From: Strix aluco
Lineage: Eukaryota > Chordata > Aves > Strigiformes > Strigidae
Direction: 5' to 3'
Assembly (NCBI RefSeq): GCF_031877795.1
Contig: NC_133940.1
Location: 12,897,985-12,961,984, forward strand
DNA: 64,000 nt
The notes beneath the pieces are model-generated. The model saw only the letters and a program-made list of their open reading frames with translations, searched no databases and had not been told where the DNA came from. The number at the start of each line of letters is the position of its first letter. Positions within the stretch are counted from its first letter, which is position 1. The translations under genes and the position numbers were made by a program. Shown here piece after piece: positions 36,451 through 50,200 of the stretch.

Positions 36451-39400
36451 GCCTCTTCCCTAAAGGACCTTCGTGAAGAGGTGCCTGAGCTCCTGCCAGT
36501 GAGCTTTCACCTGCATCTGTAAGTCACACCTGGACGTGGCGGGGAGTTGGAGGCTTGCGGGCATGGTTTGCCGGAGGACTGCGCCTCAGACTGTGACTTG
36601 CTGTTCCTGAGAGTTGTATTTCTGCTTGCTTAAAACCCCAGTTGAGATGCTAGCGGCGATGGTAGATGCGTGCAGTGTTGCAGAGGGTGCACAGTAGGTG
36701 GCCTGGAGGAGAATTTCGTTTTCTCTCTTCGGGAGAGGGATGCTATCCCAGTTTCCCTGGAGTGGCTAGGCCTTGAAACTGAGAGGAGGGAGAGGTGATC
36801 ACTAGCTTCCCGTTTCAAGGCACTTGACTAATACCTTCAGCTGTTAACAAGTGGTGAAACTAACTAAAAGGCTCCTACTTTATCATGGGCTAACTTCAGA
36901 TTTTTACAATCCCTTCTTTTGGCTGTTAACGTTTTTTAAAAGTTTCCTTGCAAGGGAAAATGAATCCAGGTTTCTCTTGTTTAGGATTACTCTCTAGCTG
37001 CAAAATCATAATATCTTATGGTAATGGGTGTAGAATACCTTTCTGCTACTTCCCCCCCTCCAGTTTTGTAGTTAGAGCTGACAAAATCTTATTTGTCTTG
37101 AACTCTCCTTTGAAGTGCATTCCTTTGCAGTGAAACTTTGTGGACCTTTCATCTGCCCTTCCAAAAAGCAAAGACCAGCTATAATATACGCCCTTCCTTT
37201 TCTACCCTTCCTTCTCACCGTGCCCAGGTGTGTACCCAAGTGTAAGTGATACTAGTGTGCCACCAGTGCTTACTGACTTGGAGAACTGCTCCTCTCCATG
37301 TGGTCTTTAATACTAGTTCTGCTGCTCTGTTAAGTACCACCTCACCCCAGGTACCCCCCATAACTTTCACCCTCAAAGGAGGATCCGGTCAGTCCCACCT
37401 ACAGAACTTCACTGTTGTAGCAGGTAGGGGTTGAAGATGGGGAGGTTTGTGTGCATAAACGTGGCCCCTTTCTTTAGGAAAGCACCCAAGCAGAGTGTTG
37501 TGTGTGGGATTGGTGAGAATCTGTGGGGTCTGGGAAGGGGCCTGTGCTGGGGTGACCCTGTAGGCAGCACTTGGGAGAAATTAAGAAAGGAGAAAAGACA
37601 ATGGTGGGATTCCTCATTCTTAACACTGTCTTGTGCTACAGCCTCCCTTTTAGGATGAGTCCCCCTGGGGATTTACTGCCCCACAGCTTAACTGAACACC
37701 CAAGGGCTAGTGGGGGTGGGGGAAGGAGACACATCTGTTCCAATCTACCTAAGTCCCACTGACATTTTGTCATAAAGGTCTAATGGTTTCTCGATTCTTT
37801 GGTGTTCTAATGTCCTTGAATCTCCTGTGATAACACTAAATGATGCTGATCCTTATTAATGAGAATCAGCATTTTATTTTTCTCCTTGTCAGAAAGGGTT
37901 GAATTAACACTAGCAGTATGCTTGCTACACACTGTCTCTTCTGTGAATTTTGTTTTGGGACCTTGTGTCAGAATCCCCCCCTGCCCCCACCCCCAACAGG
38001 ATAAATCTGGTGGGATGAGTTCAAGTCATTCTGGTGTCTTTAGTAAAATAATACCTGAAATTGCTATTCGCCCCCATAATACACACATTTCAAATGCAAG
38101 AGTCATACCTTCTTTGCTCCAGATTGTTCAAATAGCATACATGGCTATGTGATCAGTTACAAGGTGACAATATAGTTGAGAGTCATCTGCCACTGTGGAC
38201 ATCATAGGGAAATCACAATGACTAAAAAAAAAAAAATGCCCAAACTTCATAATCCAGTAAGGATGGAATTCATTGTTCAGATTTTATTGCTGGGTTTCCA
38301 TAGCCCATCGCCTAAACTGAGTGAGTAGTATATGGATCATACTATGCGCTCTTATGCAGACTCATTGTTGACGTACAATGAAGCATGTAACTACTGATGA
38401 ACAGTGTAAAAGTAACTGAAAATCTGAGAACGGTCTTGCTTTAGAGTCGGAGAATGAATGAGGTGGAAAATGGTGTCATCAGTGATTTCAAGTTACACTT
38501 AAAGGTGTTTATTTGTTGTATGCTTTCATCAGAGGGTATGAGTACTTATAATGTATGTTAAGGGACAATATTATTGCTTAACTGCCCTGGTGGTTTTAAT
38601 ATAAATCTACAAACATGTATATAAGTCAATTAGCTCTTCCTATAAGCAGAATTTTTTTCCTCTCCTAGCAGGCTTACACTTGCACTGTGTTACAGAAAAG
38701 TGATTGCAAGTTGTGACTGGGAAATGTCTTTAATTAAAGAACATAGATGGATTAGATTCTTGATTTGTGCTAATCTAAAACTCACTTGAAGTTAGTGACT
38801 GTCTATTGGTTTATAATGAAAGAAGTTTCCTTCTTAGTTAAGGCCTAGGTTTTTAGAGTGTAAATGCTTTGTCAACCCAAAAGTTATTAAAAATTAAGTA
38901 ACTCTTCAACGTCTTTTCTTTGCCTTTCGTTATAACTCTACTTTGACTGAAAGTGTAGGGATGAGAATGGTTGTTCAAATATGATAGAGCAGGCTGGCAA
39001 GATGGCTATTGTTTGTGTTTAAGAAAATAGTGTATTATTTAAGAATGCTCTCTCAGTTTAGTTGATATTTTTTTTCCTTTCGGAGGTTACTGTGCATATA
39101 AATACATGCTACCATGCCATTAATTACAATGTACTTGATTAATATGGTTATTTATAAATGATAGTCATCTGTGTTTCTCTTGTCCTAACTATTTTACCAT
39201 GTTAGTGGTGGTGGTTGTTATTATTTCCCATTTCATAACTGGCTGTGGCTCTTTCTAGTTATGAAAGCTACGTCTGTAAAAGCAGAAAGAAATGGTTGCT
39301 GGCTTTTAGGATTCAAAAAGATTTCATCCTGAAATTCCGTGGATGTGTCTTGATTAGTCATGCACAAGACTGTTTCATAACATCAAGACTCAAGCTCTCC

Positions 39401-40947
39401 TGCTTGCAACTTGTCATTTGCCATGTGTTTTGCTTTTGACCTTTCATGACTTTTAGTTAAAGATATATAGTAAATGTTGTATCTCAAGGTGTGTTCTGAC
39501 ACATACTAAAATACAAACAAATCAAAGGAATTCTCACTGAAACCGAATCTAAGTCATTTGGACCATAATAGGATCTTTTGCAGCTATGCATACAAAATCA
39601 TTATGTATCTTATTCAGTTTTTCTACATAATGGAAATAGACTGATAGTTCAGTGGAAACTCCTAGCCTTTCATTTTCCTGGTCATGAATGAATGAATTTA
39701 CTCACTGAAAGCAATTATCTAAGTCACCCTTTTTTAAAGTAGAAAGGGAAGTTTTCCTACGACAAAGTGTTAATTTATTTAATGATAAATGTAATTTACA
39801 TAGTGGTCTTTTTCTACTGTGAATAAGCAACAATGCTTACTGTAATGCAGTTAGTTGCTGTTGGTTTTACTAGAACATGTGGAAACTCTTCTATATTACA
39901 AAACAACTGAAATCGGTAAGAACATCCCAACAAATCTAATATGTGTGTTTTCTATCTGGGGCAATGTGCGGTAAGGCATCTGTTCCGCACATACAGCAAA
40001 GACGTATTGTGTATTTTTACTTTCATTCATGTAAATTAAAATGCTTCCTTCTCTAATTGCATCGATTTGTGTGAATTCTTCACTGATATCACCACATAAC
40101 AAGATCTCTAGATAACACTCACTTATACGTTCTAGGAATAGTATTGCGCAAGCGTGTGAAATGGAAAGCAGCCTCTGCCAGTAATGATAATACCAGACAA
40201 ATTGCTTTGAATGAAGACACTTTTTACTTGTTTCATAAAGCTGTATGGACTCAGTAATGTTTCAAACCACTGGGATGCTTTTAAGTTCTTGCTATACGCA
40301 GTGTTTGGCTGACTGCAGACTTTTCTATGCTGTAAACCATCTCTTCTCAAGGGTACCTAAAATAAAACTTGTTCAAAAGATATAGTGCTGGCACCATTTT
40401 AAGGATCCTCAAGCAGCATCCTTCACCCTCCTGTGAAAGGTTAGCAATGCAATTAAACCTTATGAAATATCATGGGTACAGCGCAGCTTCTGAAAAAGGA
40501 AATGTGCCGAGCATCCTGGTTATGTAATCGCTCAGTGTGTGGTACGTGGAGGAAAAGCTTCAATGTAATGTGAAATTATCAACAGAATAAGCATAGCTGA
40601 GCTGAAGAGGAAAGGGTCCTGTTATAAAATTAATTCTAATCCTTGCTTTAAAAAACGGCTTTGCAATTGTTTCAAGTCTTTCTTGGAGAACTTGTAAGGA
40701 TATGCAAGAAGCAAAAACTGGGGGAATGTGACCTTAATTCTAGGAGATAGATATTGGGCAATTAGATAATTGCAAAGCAATATTGCAAATTAAACATTTA
40801 ACTTCAACTTGTTAATGCTTTTGTCCCTCTCCAAAAGGCATGATGCTTAAACTGTAATGTATTAATAGACATACCTTTAGTCTGCTTGGAAAAGACTGAT
40901 ATTGTGTGACTCTTGCTTATGAAACTCTGCATCTCTATTGCCATGAT

Positions 40948-41010
40948 TTGAGTGGGAGGCTGGACTCAACCTCCTGAGGCCCCTTCCAGCCTGAATTGTC
41001 CTGTAAATCT
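40948..41010 (+). mobile_element. CR1 LINE 3' tail fragment
   Basis: GGCTGGACTCAACCTCCTGA followed by GGCCCCTTCCAGCCTGAATT matches the CR1 tail pattern (GGTTGGACTAGATGACCTCC...CCTTCCAACC). It is short and diverged, in plus orientation inside COL4A5 intron 1. Confidence 0.75.
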
Positions 41011-44000
41011 AAAATTACACAAAAATACAGTCATGCTCAAGGTGTACTTTCTGTTAAGACAACTTACATATCCTGTAGTCAAAAACTAATAATAATTGTT
41101 AAATTGTGAGTTGGAAGGTTCATATTTCCTTAAATGCTTTTTTGTTGTTGTTGCAACTAGTCAAGAAGCTGTCTCAAGCTGTCAGCACAACAGCATTCAG
41201 AATTTTAATTTTGTATCCTCCTTTTGTGGAGGGTGTCTTATGCAGTGTGTGTTTATATGTGTATTATTTTGTTATAATGTAACAAAAGAAAATAAATTGC
41301 AGTGGCAATATTGACAATGAGGTTTTTTTCCACCTAAGTGTGTGTTTTAGGAGTCAGAGAGGAACTCTAAAGCTATGGATTTTGGCTGACTTGAAGGCGA
41401 CAGCCTTCAGGGCTCTTAGTTATTGCAGCTCTGTTGTTGGATTTCTCTCTTTGTCGCCTCCAATTTGGAGGAAAAGGAAAATATTTAGTCTCATCTGTAT
41501 TTTGTTTCTTCTACCTAATCTCTACAGTGTCTTAAAATGTCAGATATGAGTTTCAATCTCTTCTTGCTCCTGGCACTGTAAAAGGCATCTGTGTGCAATG
41601 CACTTAAACTGGAACCAAAAGTAAAATAGCTATTACCTACGAAATGATTCTTTTTGTTGAGGCATATAGTCAGACCTGCAAAACTGTCCTACTGTAGTCT
41701 GAGATGACTCCACCTTATGCTACATAAGCTTTGCTACTGCAGCTCTGCTGAAAGCCCTGCCTTCCCTCCTCTTAGCTTTCCCTGAGATAAGCAAAGCTCT
41801 GTTTAATTCCCTGGCTGAAAATAGGCTACTAAGTCTTTTTGCCAGCATCTGTATCTGTCAGGACTTTCTGCTGAAATATATTAAACGTGTTGGACAGTGT
41901 ATTTATTCTAGGACTGTATTCAGTTGTTATCAAGATAAACCTTAGTTTTAAACCACACCATTAATTTAGAGAAAGGTACTTATGCTGTAGTGCTTCTTGG
42001 GGAATTTGGATGCTTTTGGAATTCGGACTTTGAGAACCCTTAGTTGTAGCTGAGATGTCTGTAAGTTGTAGACACCCCTTCTCTAGAAGGAACGGTGAGC
42101 ATGGAGGAAATCCTTGGTTTGTGTTAAAATACTTCACTGGTATGAAACCGAGACTTCCATCTCTGTACAACTCTACTGTAACAGTTGTGTCTCTCACCTC
42201 CTTGGGTAGTATTTGGAGATGTAGTTCTGGTAGGTGAGATCACCTTATTGGCTCAGGTAGAAGAATATGGAGACTGACTGGTCTGTTTGGGCCTCTTGCA
42301 CAAGGTTAAGGTAAGATGCTGCTGATGGTTTCACAGACTCCCTTGAGAGCCATGGCAAGTAATCAGCAGAGCTATATTGGAATGGCACCTGTAGAGCAGT
42401 TCATGAGAAAGGTAGAGCTTGATAGCGACCCTTCAGCTCAGTGTTTTAGGAACTACTGCTGTAAGTGACATAACTTACAATATTGTTTTAGTACTTTTAT
42501 ATAGAAAGTTAAGCAGAACTACACAGACTTTTCCTTTCTAGCTTAATTTCCAGTTTGACTAACTGCCTTTTTGTGTGGTTACTGGGCTAGACAAAAATAG
42601 ACGAACCTTAATGTGCCAAACATAAAATTTGGCTTTATTTGGCAACCATAGTGCTAAAGTGAAGCAACTTGCCAACGTTTGTACTGAGAGGCCATGAGCT
42701 CTGAATATCAGCGGTGGGGGGGGTGCACTGTCAGAGCCCTGTTTCTACTTAGTCTTCCAGGAACTTCAAGTACCTTAGAGGACTGGCAGCGTCGAGTGGA
42801 AGGGCAGAAGCTTGTAGATTGTGTCAAAGATGTAACATGTTACATTTTATAACTTCAGTTACCCATGTGCTATCTGTAACTGGTAGTTATATGGCTGGGA
42901 AGTCAAAGCCTTCTCTATGTCTTGTAGCACCTTCTCAAATACAAATTAGGTTTCTTATACATAAACATGTGCACTGGTAGTATGAATTGGTATGTTGTAT
43001 TTAATATAGTAGAGTGCAATTTGGATTTTTCTGTGAACAGGGGGAAATAAGATAACCAAGTTTCTCTTGCAGCTCAAAACTTAAGAAAAATCCCTGAGCA
43101 CTTGATAACAATGATGGGTTTTGAATGATGTTTCAAGTCATTAGTAAGGTGTTTGGATCAACTGGTGGTGTTCCTTTCATTCCCAGCTTCTGATCTGGGA
43201 AGGCCATCTCTTTCTACCCTGTTACTTTGCCTGCTTAAGAGCCTCTGAAACTCCTGTGAGCAGGGTGCTGGTTTTGTTGCTTGCCTATGATGCCATAAGC
43301 TGGCGATCATTTTTTCCCCTGTTATCAACTGCTTCATGCTGTTCTTACAGTAGGAGTTTTCTACTTTTCTGTCTTAACCTAGAAAGATGTCACTTATGCT
43401 TAATTCATATACTAGTATAAACAGTAATGCAAAAATGGTGACTTGGAATCCAGGACTACTTAAGACCAGTGCCAGATGCATTTTTTTCATTCAACCATGG
43501 GCTTATGGGTCCTACTGTTTTAATAACTACTTGTTGCTAAACAAATTAACTTTACATTAAACACTTTGTGGCAGTATTGCTCATCTCCATGTGTAGAAAA
43601 ATGTTATGAGTCCATATACTTCACCTCTATCCTAAATACTGTTTTCTTTGCTGTTTTCCTGGTAGTCATACTCTTGTCCTTTTCCTATTTTTTTTTCAAT
43701 CAAGCAAGGAAATTAAGAGTGATGCTTTTGATATGTACTGGACTTGGTATTTCTCCAGTATTCTGAAAAATGTCAAAAGTTTAGAGTATATTCAGAATAA
43801 TTAATTTTATTACTGTCCATTTGGGTTCCCAGCCTCTCAACTCCTGCATTCTGGGTGAAAATATAACAAGATTAGTTATTACTTACATAAAGCTGTCAGG
43901 CTTAAGCAACCATTAATTTAACTCTTGCGTTTGGTTATTTTTTGTCTTAACCTTGTTAGCAATGAAGGCTAATGTTCCTTCATTAAGGAAGAAATGTATT

Positions 44001-46196
44001 GATGGTTAATGAAGAGAATATCTGGTATCAGTCTGTGTCTACTAAATACAGCACTGGTTCTTCAGAAGCAAACCTTTTTCTTTATGCACTTAAATCCTGC
44101 AGGTGTCTGACAGAGGAAGAAAATGACCACCCTAGGCAATGAACTGCACTCTTTCTACACCTTGAATTAAAGTGGCAATTATTAAAAACCACAATTAAAT
44201 GGCCTTACTTAAAGCAAAGAAAACTAACATGACCTGCAGGCAAGGCTAGACAAGCCTTCATCTCCCTGAAAATTTGATTTCCTGACAAGAAATGCCACTG
44301 CAAAACAATGTTTGGGTAAAGGAGCTTATGAACTTAGTTTAAAAACCTTTTAAAAATAATCCTTTTTATGGAGCAGTGATTTTTCTTGAGTCAACTTTCT
44401 TTGAACCAACTTGTTATACAGAATGACAGCAGAAGCCATTGTTTCTGAAAGACAAAGTAACTTCTAGCAGTCATACAGACAATATGAATTGACTTAATCA
44501 GAGAAAATACTTATTCTCAATTAGTTTAAGAACACTTCTTTTGTATATTGAACCTTAAAGGGCAAAGGTGTTCAGAAGGGAAGGGAGACTTCTTCACCAG
44601 GCTGAAAAATGAGAATTTATATTTGACTACTTGTGTCTCTTCATCCAGTTACTGTGTAGTCAGACATGAGGACAAAACCTTGAGGTTTCTTCAAAACCAT
44701 TACTTTTTTTAATTCTTAAGTCATTAAATATTTAAAACAACAAGGAGAAAATCTAGAGAGGATAACAAGTGGCAAGGCTCGAGTGTCTCTTGTTTTGATA
44801 GCTTAACTTCCAATATTAATTTGGTCCTTTCTTAATGGGGAAAAGTAGTGTCATGAAAATCTCTAGAAGCCTGTGCCCAGAGTCTGCCCAGGCAAACAGT
44901 GAAAACATCAATACATAAGTTGATCTTTGTGTGGGTGGGGGTTTTTTGTATTTTTGACTGAAGGAAAAGTGTGTATGTAGTGTCATTTAGTTTCTGATCC
45001 AGAATGCTTATGTAAACTTCTTGGCAATATAAGTGGTGACACTCCTCCACACATGCGTGCACACGCACAAACATCTTGAAATCTTTTCTGTTCTAAAAGC
45101 TTTCAAACTCTTAAAGCAATAGTAGTAACAAAGTGTTAAAACATCTACATCTAAAGTATGAATTTTTGTATCCTACATGAACCTAGAAAATTCCTTAACT
45201 TTAGGCTTGAATGAGAAAATGCTTGTTGACAGGTCTAGTCATGCTCAGAAAATGTGTATTTTTAGAACTCAGCATACTGTACCTAAGAGTGAGAAAAATC
45301 AAACAGGTCTCTTTAAAGAACTGTAAATTGCTAATATACTACAGAAGTAATTGTGGAGGGAACAGCACAGCCAGTCATGGCAGTGATGGAAATAGTATTA
45401 TTTAGGTGGTGTTTTCTTTTCAAACAGCTGGACTAAGCAAATGTGTTTAACATCAGTAAGATGATGGATTGCTCTGTGTGTTGTCCTAAACGTCATTAAA
45501 AGCTTTTCAGTGACTCTTTTGTCTTGATGGCAGAAAGGAGTATGCTGATAATTTTGGTACAAGATTATTTGAAATAAGGAGGAAGCCGTTAGCTTTTTAG
45601 TGTTGTTCAGGAGTGTACCAGAGAGACAAACTTAAGTTACCAAACACTGATCCTGAAATCAAATAAGTACTGTATTATCACTAGTTGCTAAAAGGGTTCA
45701 GAGGGCAAATACAGAAAGTGGATGTTTGAAGTGTAAAGATGAATTTCTGAATGCTAATCATTACAAACTGATAATGAAATCTGGAAAAAATTTTCTTCAG
45801 TCATGTAAGATTTTGCTGCACATGAACAGTACTTTTCATTGATCATCATAAATGTGCTGCCTAAGCAGCTTCAGTTCCTCAAAACACTGTCATGCTGTCT
45901 CCTAGAAGAAAACTCCTGTCCAAACCAGTGCATATATTCAAAATGCTGTAATCTTCAGACAAATTTCTCTAGCTTTTTTGGCGCTCTACTTCAGACTGAG
46001 CATTTAACTTCATGTTTCATGCTGTGATAACAGATACTGATCAAATGTTTGACATACTTGATATCTGAAATGTGAGCTACATTTGTGCCTTGGTAGTTCT
46101 TTTGGTACTGATTCTGTATTCTATCCAGCTTTGCAGAACTGGAGGCTCTTAGTAACTTTACTGTCTTCTGTGCTTGATGGGAAAGAGTAAGGATAG

Positions 46197-46201
46197 AAAA
46201 C
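46197..46201. repeat. Target-site duplication, left copy
   Basis: AAAAC immediately before the LTR, identical to the right copy at 47131-47135. This is evidence of retroviral integration at this site. Confidence 0.8.
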
Positions 46202-47130
46202 TGCATTGGGTTTGCATGACAAGGTTTTAGTAGTGGGGGACTACAGGGGTGGCTCTGTGAGAAGCTGCCAGAAGCTTCCCCCGTGTCCGACAGAGCCAAT
46301 GCCAGCTGGCTCCAAGACGGACCCGCTGTTGGCCAAGGCCAAGCCCATCAGTGATGGTGGTACCAACTCTGGGATAACAGATTTAAGAAGGCAAAAATGC
46401 TGCACAACAGCAGATGGGAGAGAGGAGTGAGAATATGTGAAACAACCCTGCAGAGCCCAAGTGAGTGAAGGAGGGGGAGGAGGAGGTGCTCCAGGCGCCG
46501 GAGCAGAGGTTCCCCTGCAGCCCGTGGTGCAGCCCATGGTGAGGTAGCTGTGCCCTGCACCCAGGGAGCTCCACGGGGGAGCAGGCACCCACCTGCAGCC
46601 CGGGGGAACCCCATGCCGGAGCAGGGGGATGTGCCTGAAGGGGTCTGTGACCCTGTGGAGAGCCCACACTGAGCAGGCTCCTGGCAGGGTCTGTGGACCT
46701 GTGGAGAGAGGAGCCCATGCTGAAGCAGGGGGAGACTGTGAGGAGCCCTCCCCCTGGGGAGAAAGGAACAGTAGACAATGTGTGGTGAACTGACCATGAC
46801 CCCCATTCCCCATCCCCCTGTGCCACCTGGGGGGAGGAGGGAATGAAATTGGGAGCGAAGTTGAGCATGTGAAGAAGGGAGGAGTGGGGGGAAGGTGCAT
46901 TTAAGACTTGTTTTTTTATTTCTCATTACTCTGACTTTTGATCATCAATAAAGTAATTTCCCTGAGTCAAGTCTATTTTGCTTGTGACAGTAATTTCTGA
47001 GTGATCTCTCCTTGTCCTTATCTCAACCTGTGAGCCTTTTATTCTCTTTTCTCTCCCCTGTCCAGCTGAGGAGGGGAGTGAATAGAGCACCTTAGTGGAC
47101 ACCTAGCATCCTGCCAAAGTTAACCCACCA
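46202..47130 (+). mobile_element. Solo LTR of an endogenous retrovirus (ERVL-like)
   Basis: A 929-bp GC-rich block in AT-rich intron. It starts TGCATTGGGTTTGCATGACA and ends GTTAACCCACCA, so it has TG...CA ends and near-terminal TGGGTT/AACCCA inverted repeats. It is flanked by perfect 5-bp direct repeats AAAAC at 46197-46201 and 47131-47135. A polyadenylation signal AATAAA is at 46947-46952, fixing the orientation as plus. The internal text resembles avian ERVL-type LTRs known from songbird repeat sets (recalled, not searched), and the 5-bp duplication suits that class. No gag, pol or env is present, so it is a solo LTR left by recombination between two LTRs. The 219-, 192- and 161-codon open frames on its minus strand are not genes. 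Confidence 0.87.
46947..46952 (+). promoter_or_regulatory. LTR polyadenylation signal
   Basis: AATAAA about 180 bp from the LTR 3' end, followed by a T/G-rich stretch (46972-46988). It is in the same direction as COL4A5 transcription and so could cause premature 3'-end formation inside intron 1. Confidence 0.6.
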
Positions 47131-47135
47131 AAAAC
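47131..47135. repeat. Target-site duplication, right copy
   Basis: AAAAC immediately after the LTR end ACCCACCA, identical to the left copy at 46197-46201. Confidence 0.8.
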
Positions 47136-47204
47136 CATAGCAGCATTTAACACTCTAAATACTTACATGTAGATAACAAAATTAAAAAGTGGTAAAATTC
47201 CAAG

Positions 47205-47253
47205 GTTATTGTAGAATCATAGAAAAACTGTTATTGTAGAATCATAGAAAAAC
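47205..47253. repeat. Direct duplication of 24 bp, period 25
   Basis: GTTATTGTAGAATCATAGAA plus AAAC occurs at 47205-47228 and 47230-47253, identical. It starts 75 bp beyond the LTR end. AGAATCATAG also resembles the reverse complement of the CR1 terminal ATGATTCT repeat, but no further CR1 match follows. Confidence 0.75.
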
Positions 47254-50200
47254 AGAGGCTGTTAGGTGACTTCTGGCTCAGGGTAGAGCTGTCCTCAGTT
47301 CTGTTTGTTCTTCTGATAGTTGCAGATGGAAGGGACGTTGCAACAGTATCTTCTGTTCCAAACCTTGCTTGCTGTAGGAATATAGTTAAAACTTTGTGGA
47401 AATGCTTTGTATTGAGTGCTTGTAGTCAACCTACTGGTTACTGCAGCTCCAAATAGCACTTGTGGGAGTTGATATACTCCCTAAAACAGGGTGCCTCAGG
47501 GAGTACTTACCCTTAGAGAAAGTGGCTTTCTTGGAATGTGTTCAAGTGCCAGGGGCTGTTTCTTACTCCTGCCAAGCTTCAGACTGAACTGCATCTTGAG
47601 TTTTATTAAAACTTGAGGGCTATTTCCTATGAATGGATCTCCTCACTGATAGTGCTAGAGTGTTGGACCCATGTGTACTCCCTCCCTGCCCACTCCCACT
47701 TTTTAAAACTGACAGTATTTTAGTGCAATGTTTCAAGGAAGACAGGTTACTGACATCCTCAGATCTGGTCAGAGAATCACCTTAATGAGATAATTGAGGT
47801 TAGATATTGTTAACTTGCTACTGAGTAACCTCCAGAGAGTGAATGTGAATAAAATCAGTTGTTGGAGAAAACAATAACTAAACTTTTAGTGTGTCAAAGC
47901 AAGAAGAAGCTTAATGAATGCTGCTGCTGAAGGCTTCCTCCCTTCCCAAAACAAATAGTACTCAACTATTTATACAACATCCATTGGAAGTGACAGCCTG
48001 CTCACAAGTTTTAAGTGGATGGTGTTCCTCTGTTTTGGAAGAGGTGATATTTGGGTTACACATTTTAAGCTGTGCCTTTACTAAAGCACTGTCTGGTACA
48101 TTTTTTTTTAATATACTCATCACATTCTACTGAAATGTTTTTAATACTGAACCTCTCAGGAGGAATACTCCATTGACTGTTTCTTAAAAATGTATCTTTT
48201 TATGGTTGGGGGGGCAATAGAGACAAAATACAGAAGAGATTATTATAAAGGCTTAGACATCAGTTTCTGTTTGAAACAAAAATATAACGTGTCTTTCCCT
48301 CTGCACTCATTCCTCTAGTACTGATCAGATTTATTTTGCCTTTCCTACTACTGATACAATGTTAATACTTCAAAAACTTGTTGTTTTTTCAATGCTTTTT
48401 GTAAAGATCTTATCTATGGTCCTTTTAGCTAGTTCTTTGGCGTGGATTCAAAATTTTTTTTAATGTAGCAAGTCTCTGACAAGTGTGACTTAGTTCCCAG
48501 GGCATGCTTTCTCTTTCGTGACAATCAGTGCAAACCAAATGTAATGATTCTCAGGATAATGTAATGTATAGCCTCTAGATGTAATTTCTCTAGTGTAAGG
48601 AAATGAAATCTATTTCTTCTAATCACGTTTGAGTATCTAACTCCAAGATCTGTGTGTTAGATAGAATGATGTATTAGCACTAGCCTGAAGCTGTCTCTTC
48701 CAGCATTTTAAAGGCAATAAAATATATTCAGGCCCTCTTTTGCTTTGTCCCTGTGAAATAGTCTGTGGGAAATTACTGTTGTGATCCTCCATATCACTAT
48801 AAGGTCACTTTTTCTATAGCAAGGTGCACCTTGCCATGAAGCACCTCACTTGAAGTGACAGGTGCTCTAAGGAGACCCTGAGCTATTGCTAGCACATAGC
48901 CAGTACATTAGTAAATGAACTTGAGAGGCTAACACTGAGGGCTACTCTTTATCTGCTGAAGTTAAGCATGTGAGTTCCTGAACAGATGTCTGAAAGCTCC
49001 CACTAAATATCCAACTTTTATCAGCTTTAGAGATTTCTGAACCCATGTGGATAAAAGCAGAAAGGTCCTCCCAACTCATCAAGTCCTGATGCTCTATTCT
49101 TTTGGAAGTGCCTCTGACTTACAGGGTTAGGGCAATTGCTTTGTCTTCATTGCTTCCATGTTTAACTTGTTCCTGTTCAGTGCCACTTACTTTTCCAGCT
49201 TTGATTACCTGAGGCTGGAGAGGAGCTTTTTATTAGTGTCGAGCATTACAGAGAAAGCGCTGCCCATACTGCTGTCTTCAGGTATTAAAATGTGCACACA
49301 GAGTGCCTGATGCTACAGGCATAAACAAATGATAAAACAGCTTTAACCAGAAGAACCTTGGAGCTATGATACTTGGTCCAAGAACTGAAGGAGAATGGAG
49401 TTGATAATCACCTCCACTGCAAAAAATCCCCCAGACACCCACCAAGCCTTAAGTGAGTTAGGTCTTGTTCTGACAGTTAAGAGGGTGTGTACTTCTTTAG
49501 ATAACATCTCAATGCAATATCACTGTGCACAGCCTCTATTCTTTTTAGCATGTATACTTGCTTAATCTTTGGTATTAATTTAGTGCTTTCAGTAGTCTCA
49601 AAATAGACCACAGCAGGGTTGGATTAATCTGAAATGCTGTTCTATTTAGCCTCTCCTTTCTTAGAGGAAGAAGTGGTCTGTTCTTGTGTGGTCTGCTTCA
49701 TGCACTTGACACATGAAGGTGGAGTTGTCAGTGACAAATGACTGACATCCGTTAACAGGACTCAGGAGTTGAAGCTTCCTCTGTTACATGCATAAAGGTG
49801 AGGAACAGGACATTTTCTGGGGAATTAGTCTGGAGCCTGTATCTTTATTCCATTTCCTTAACCAGAAAAGTATTGCAAACAGACTGCCAGAATGACTGGT
49901 GTTATGACTGTATAATACTTGGCTTGCAAGCATATCTGAGACTTACAAGCCTAGCTGACAGTTAGGTCTAGGTTTGTGTTACATTTGGATATGGTTATAG
50001 AAAGTGGCAACATCTAACACCTGTCACTTGGGAAAGGTCCTGAATGACTAGTAAATCTTAACCTGTAATGAGTACCATATGGCACTTCTTATTTGCAGCT
50101 GGAAAAAATCAGGAAGCCTCCAGAGGCTAGTGATTAGAGACTTGTGTGTAAAATTCAAGTAAAACAGACTTCCTGAAAAGCAAAGTGGCTTATTGTATAC

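Noticed and set aside
46241..46926. 219-, 192- and 161-codon minus-strand open frames
   Set aside because: They lie wholly inside the GC-rich solo LTR, antisense to it, in three overlapping frames. No known protein.
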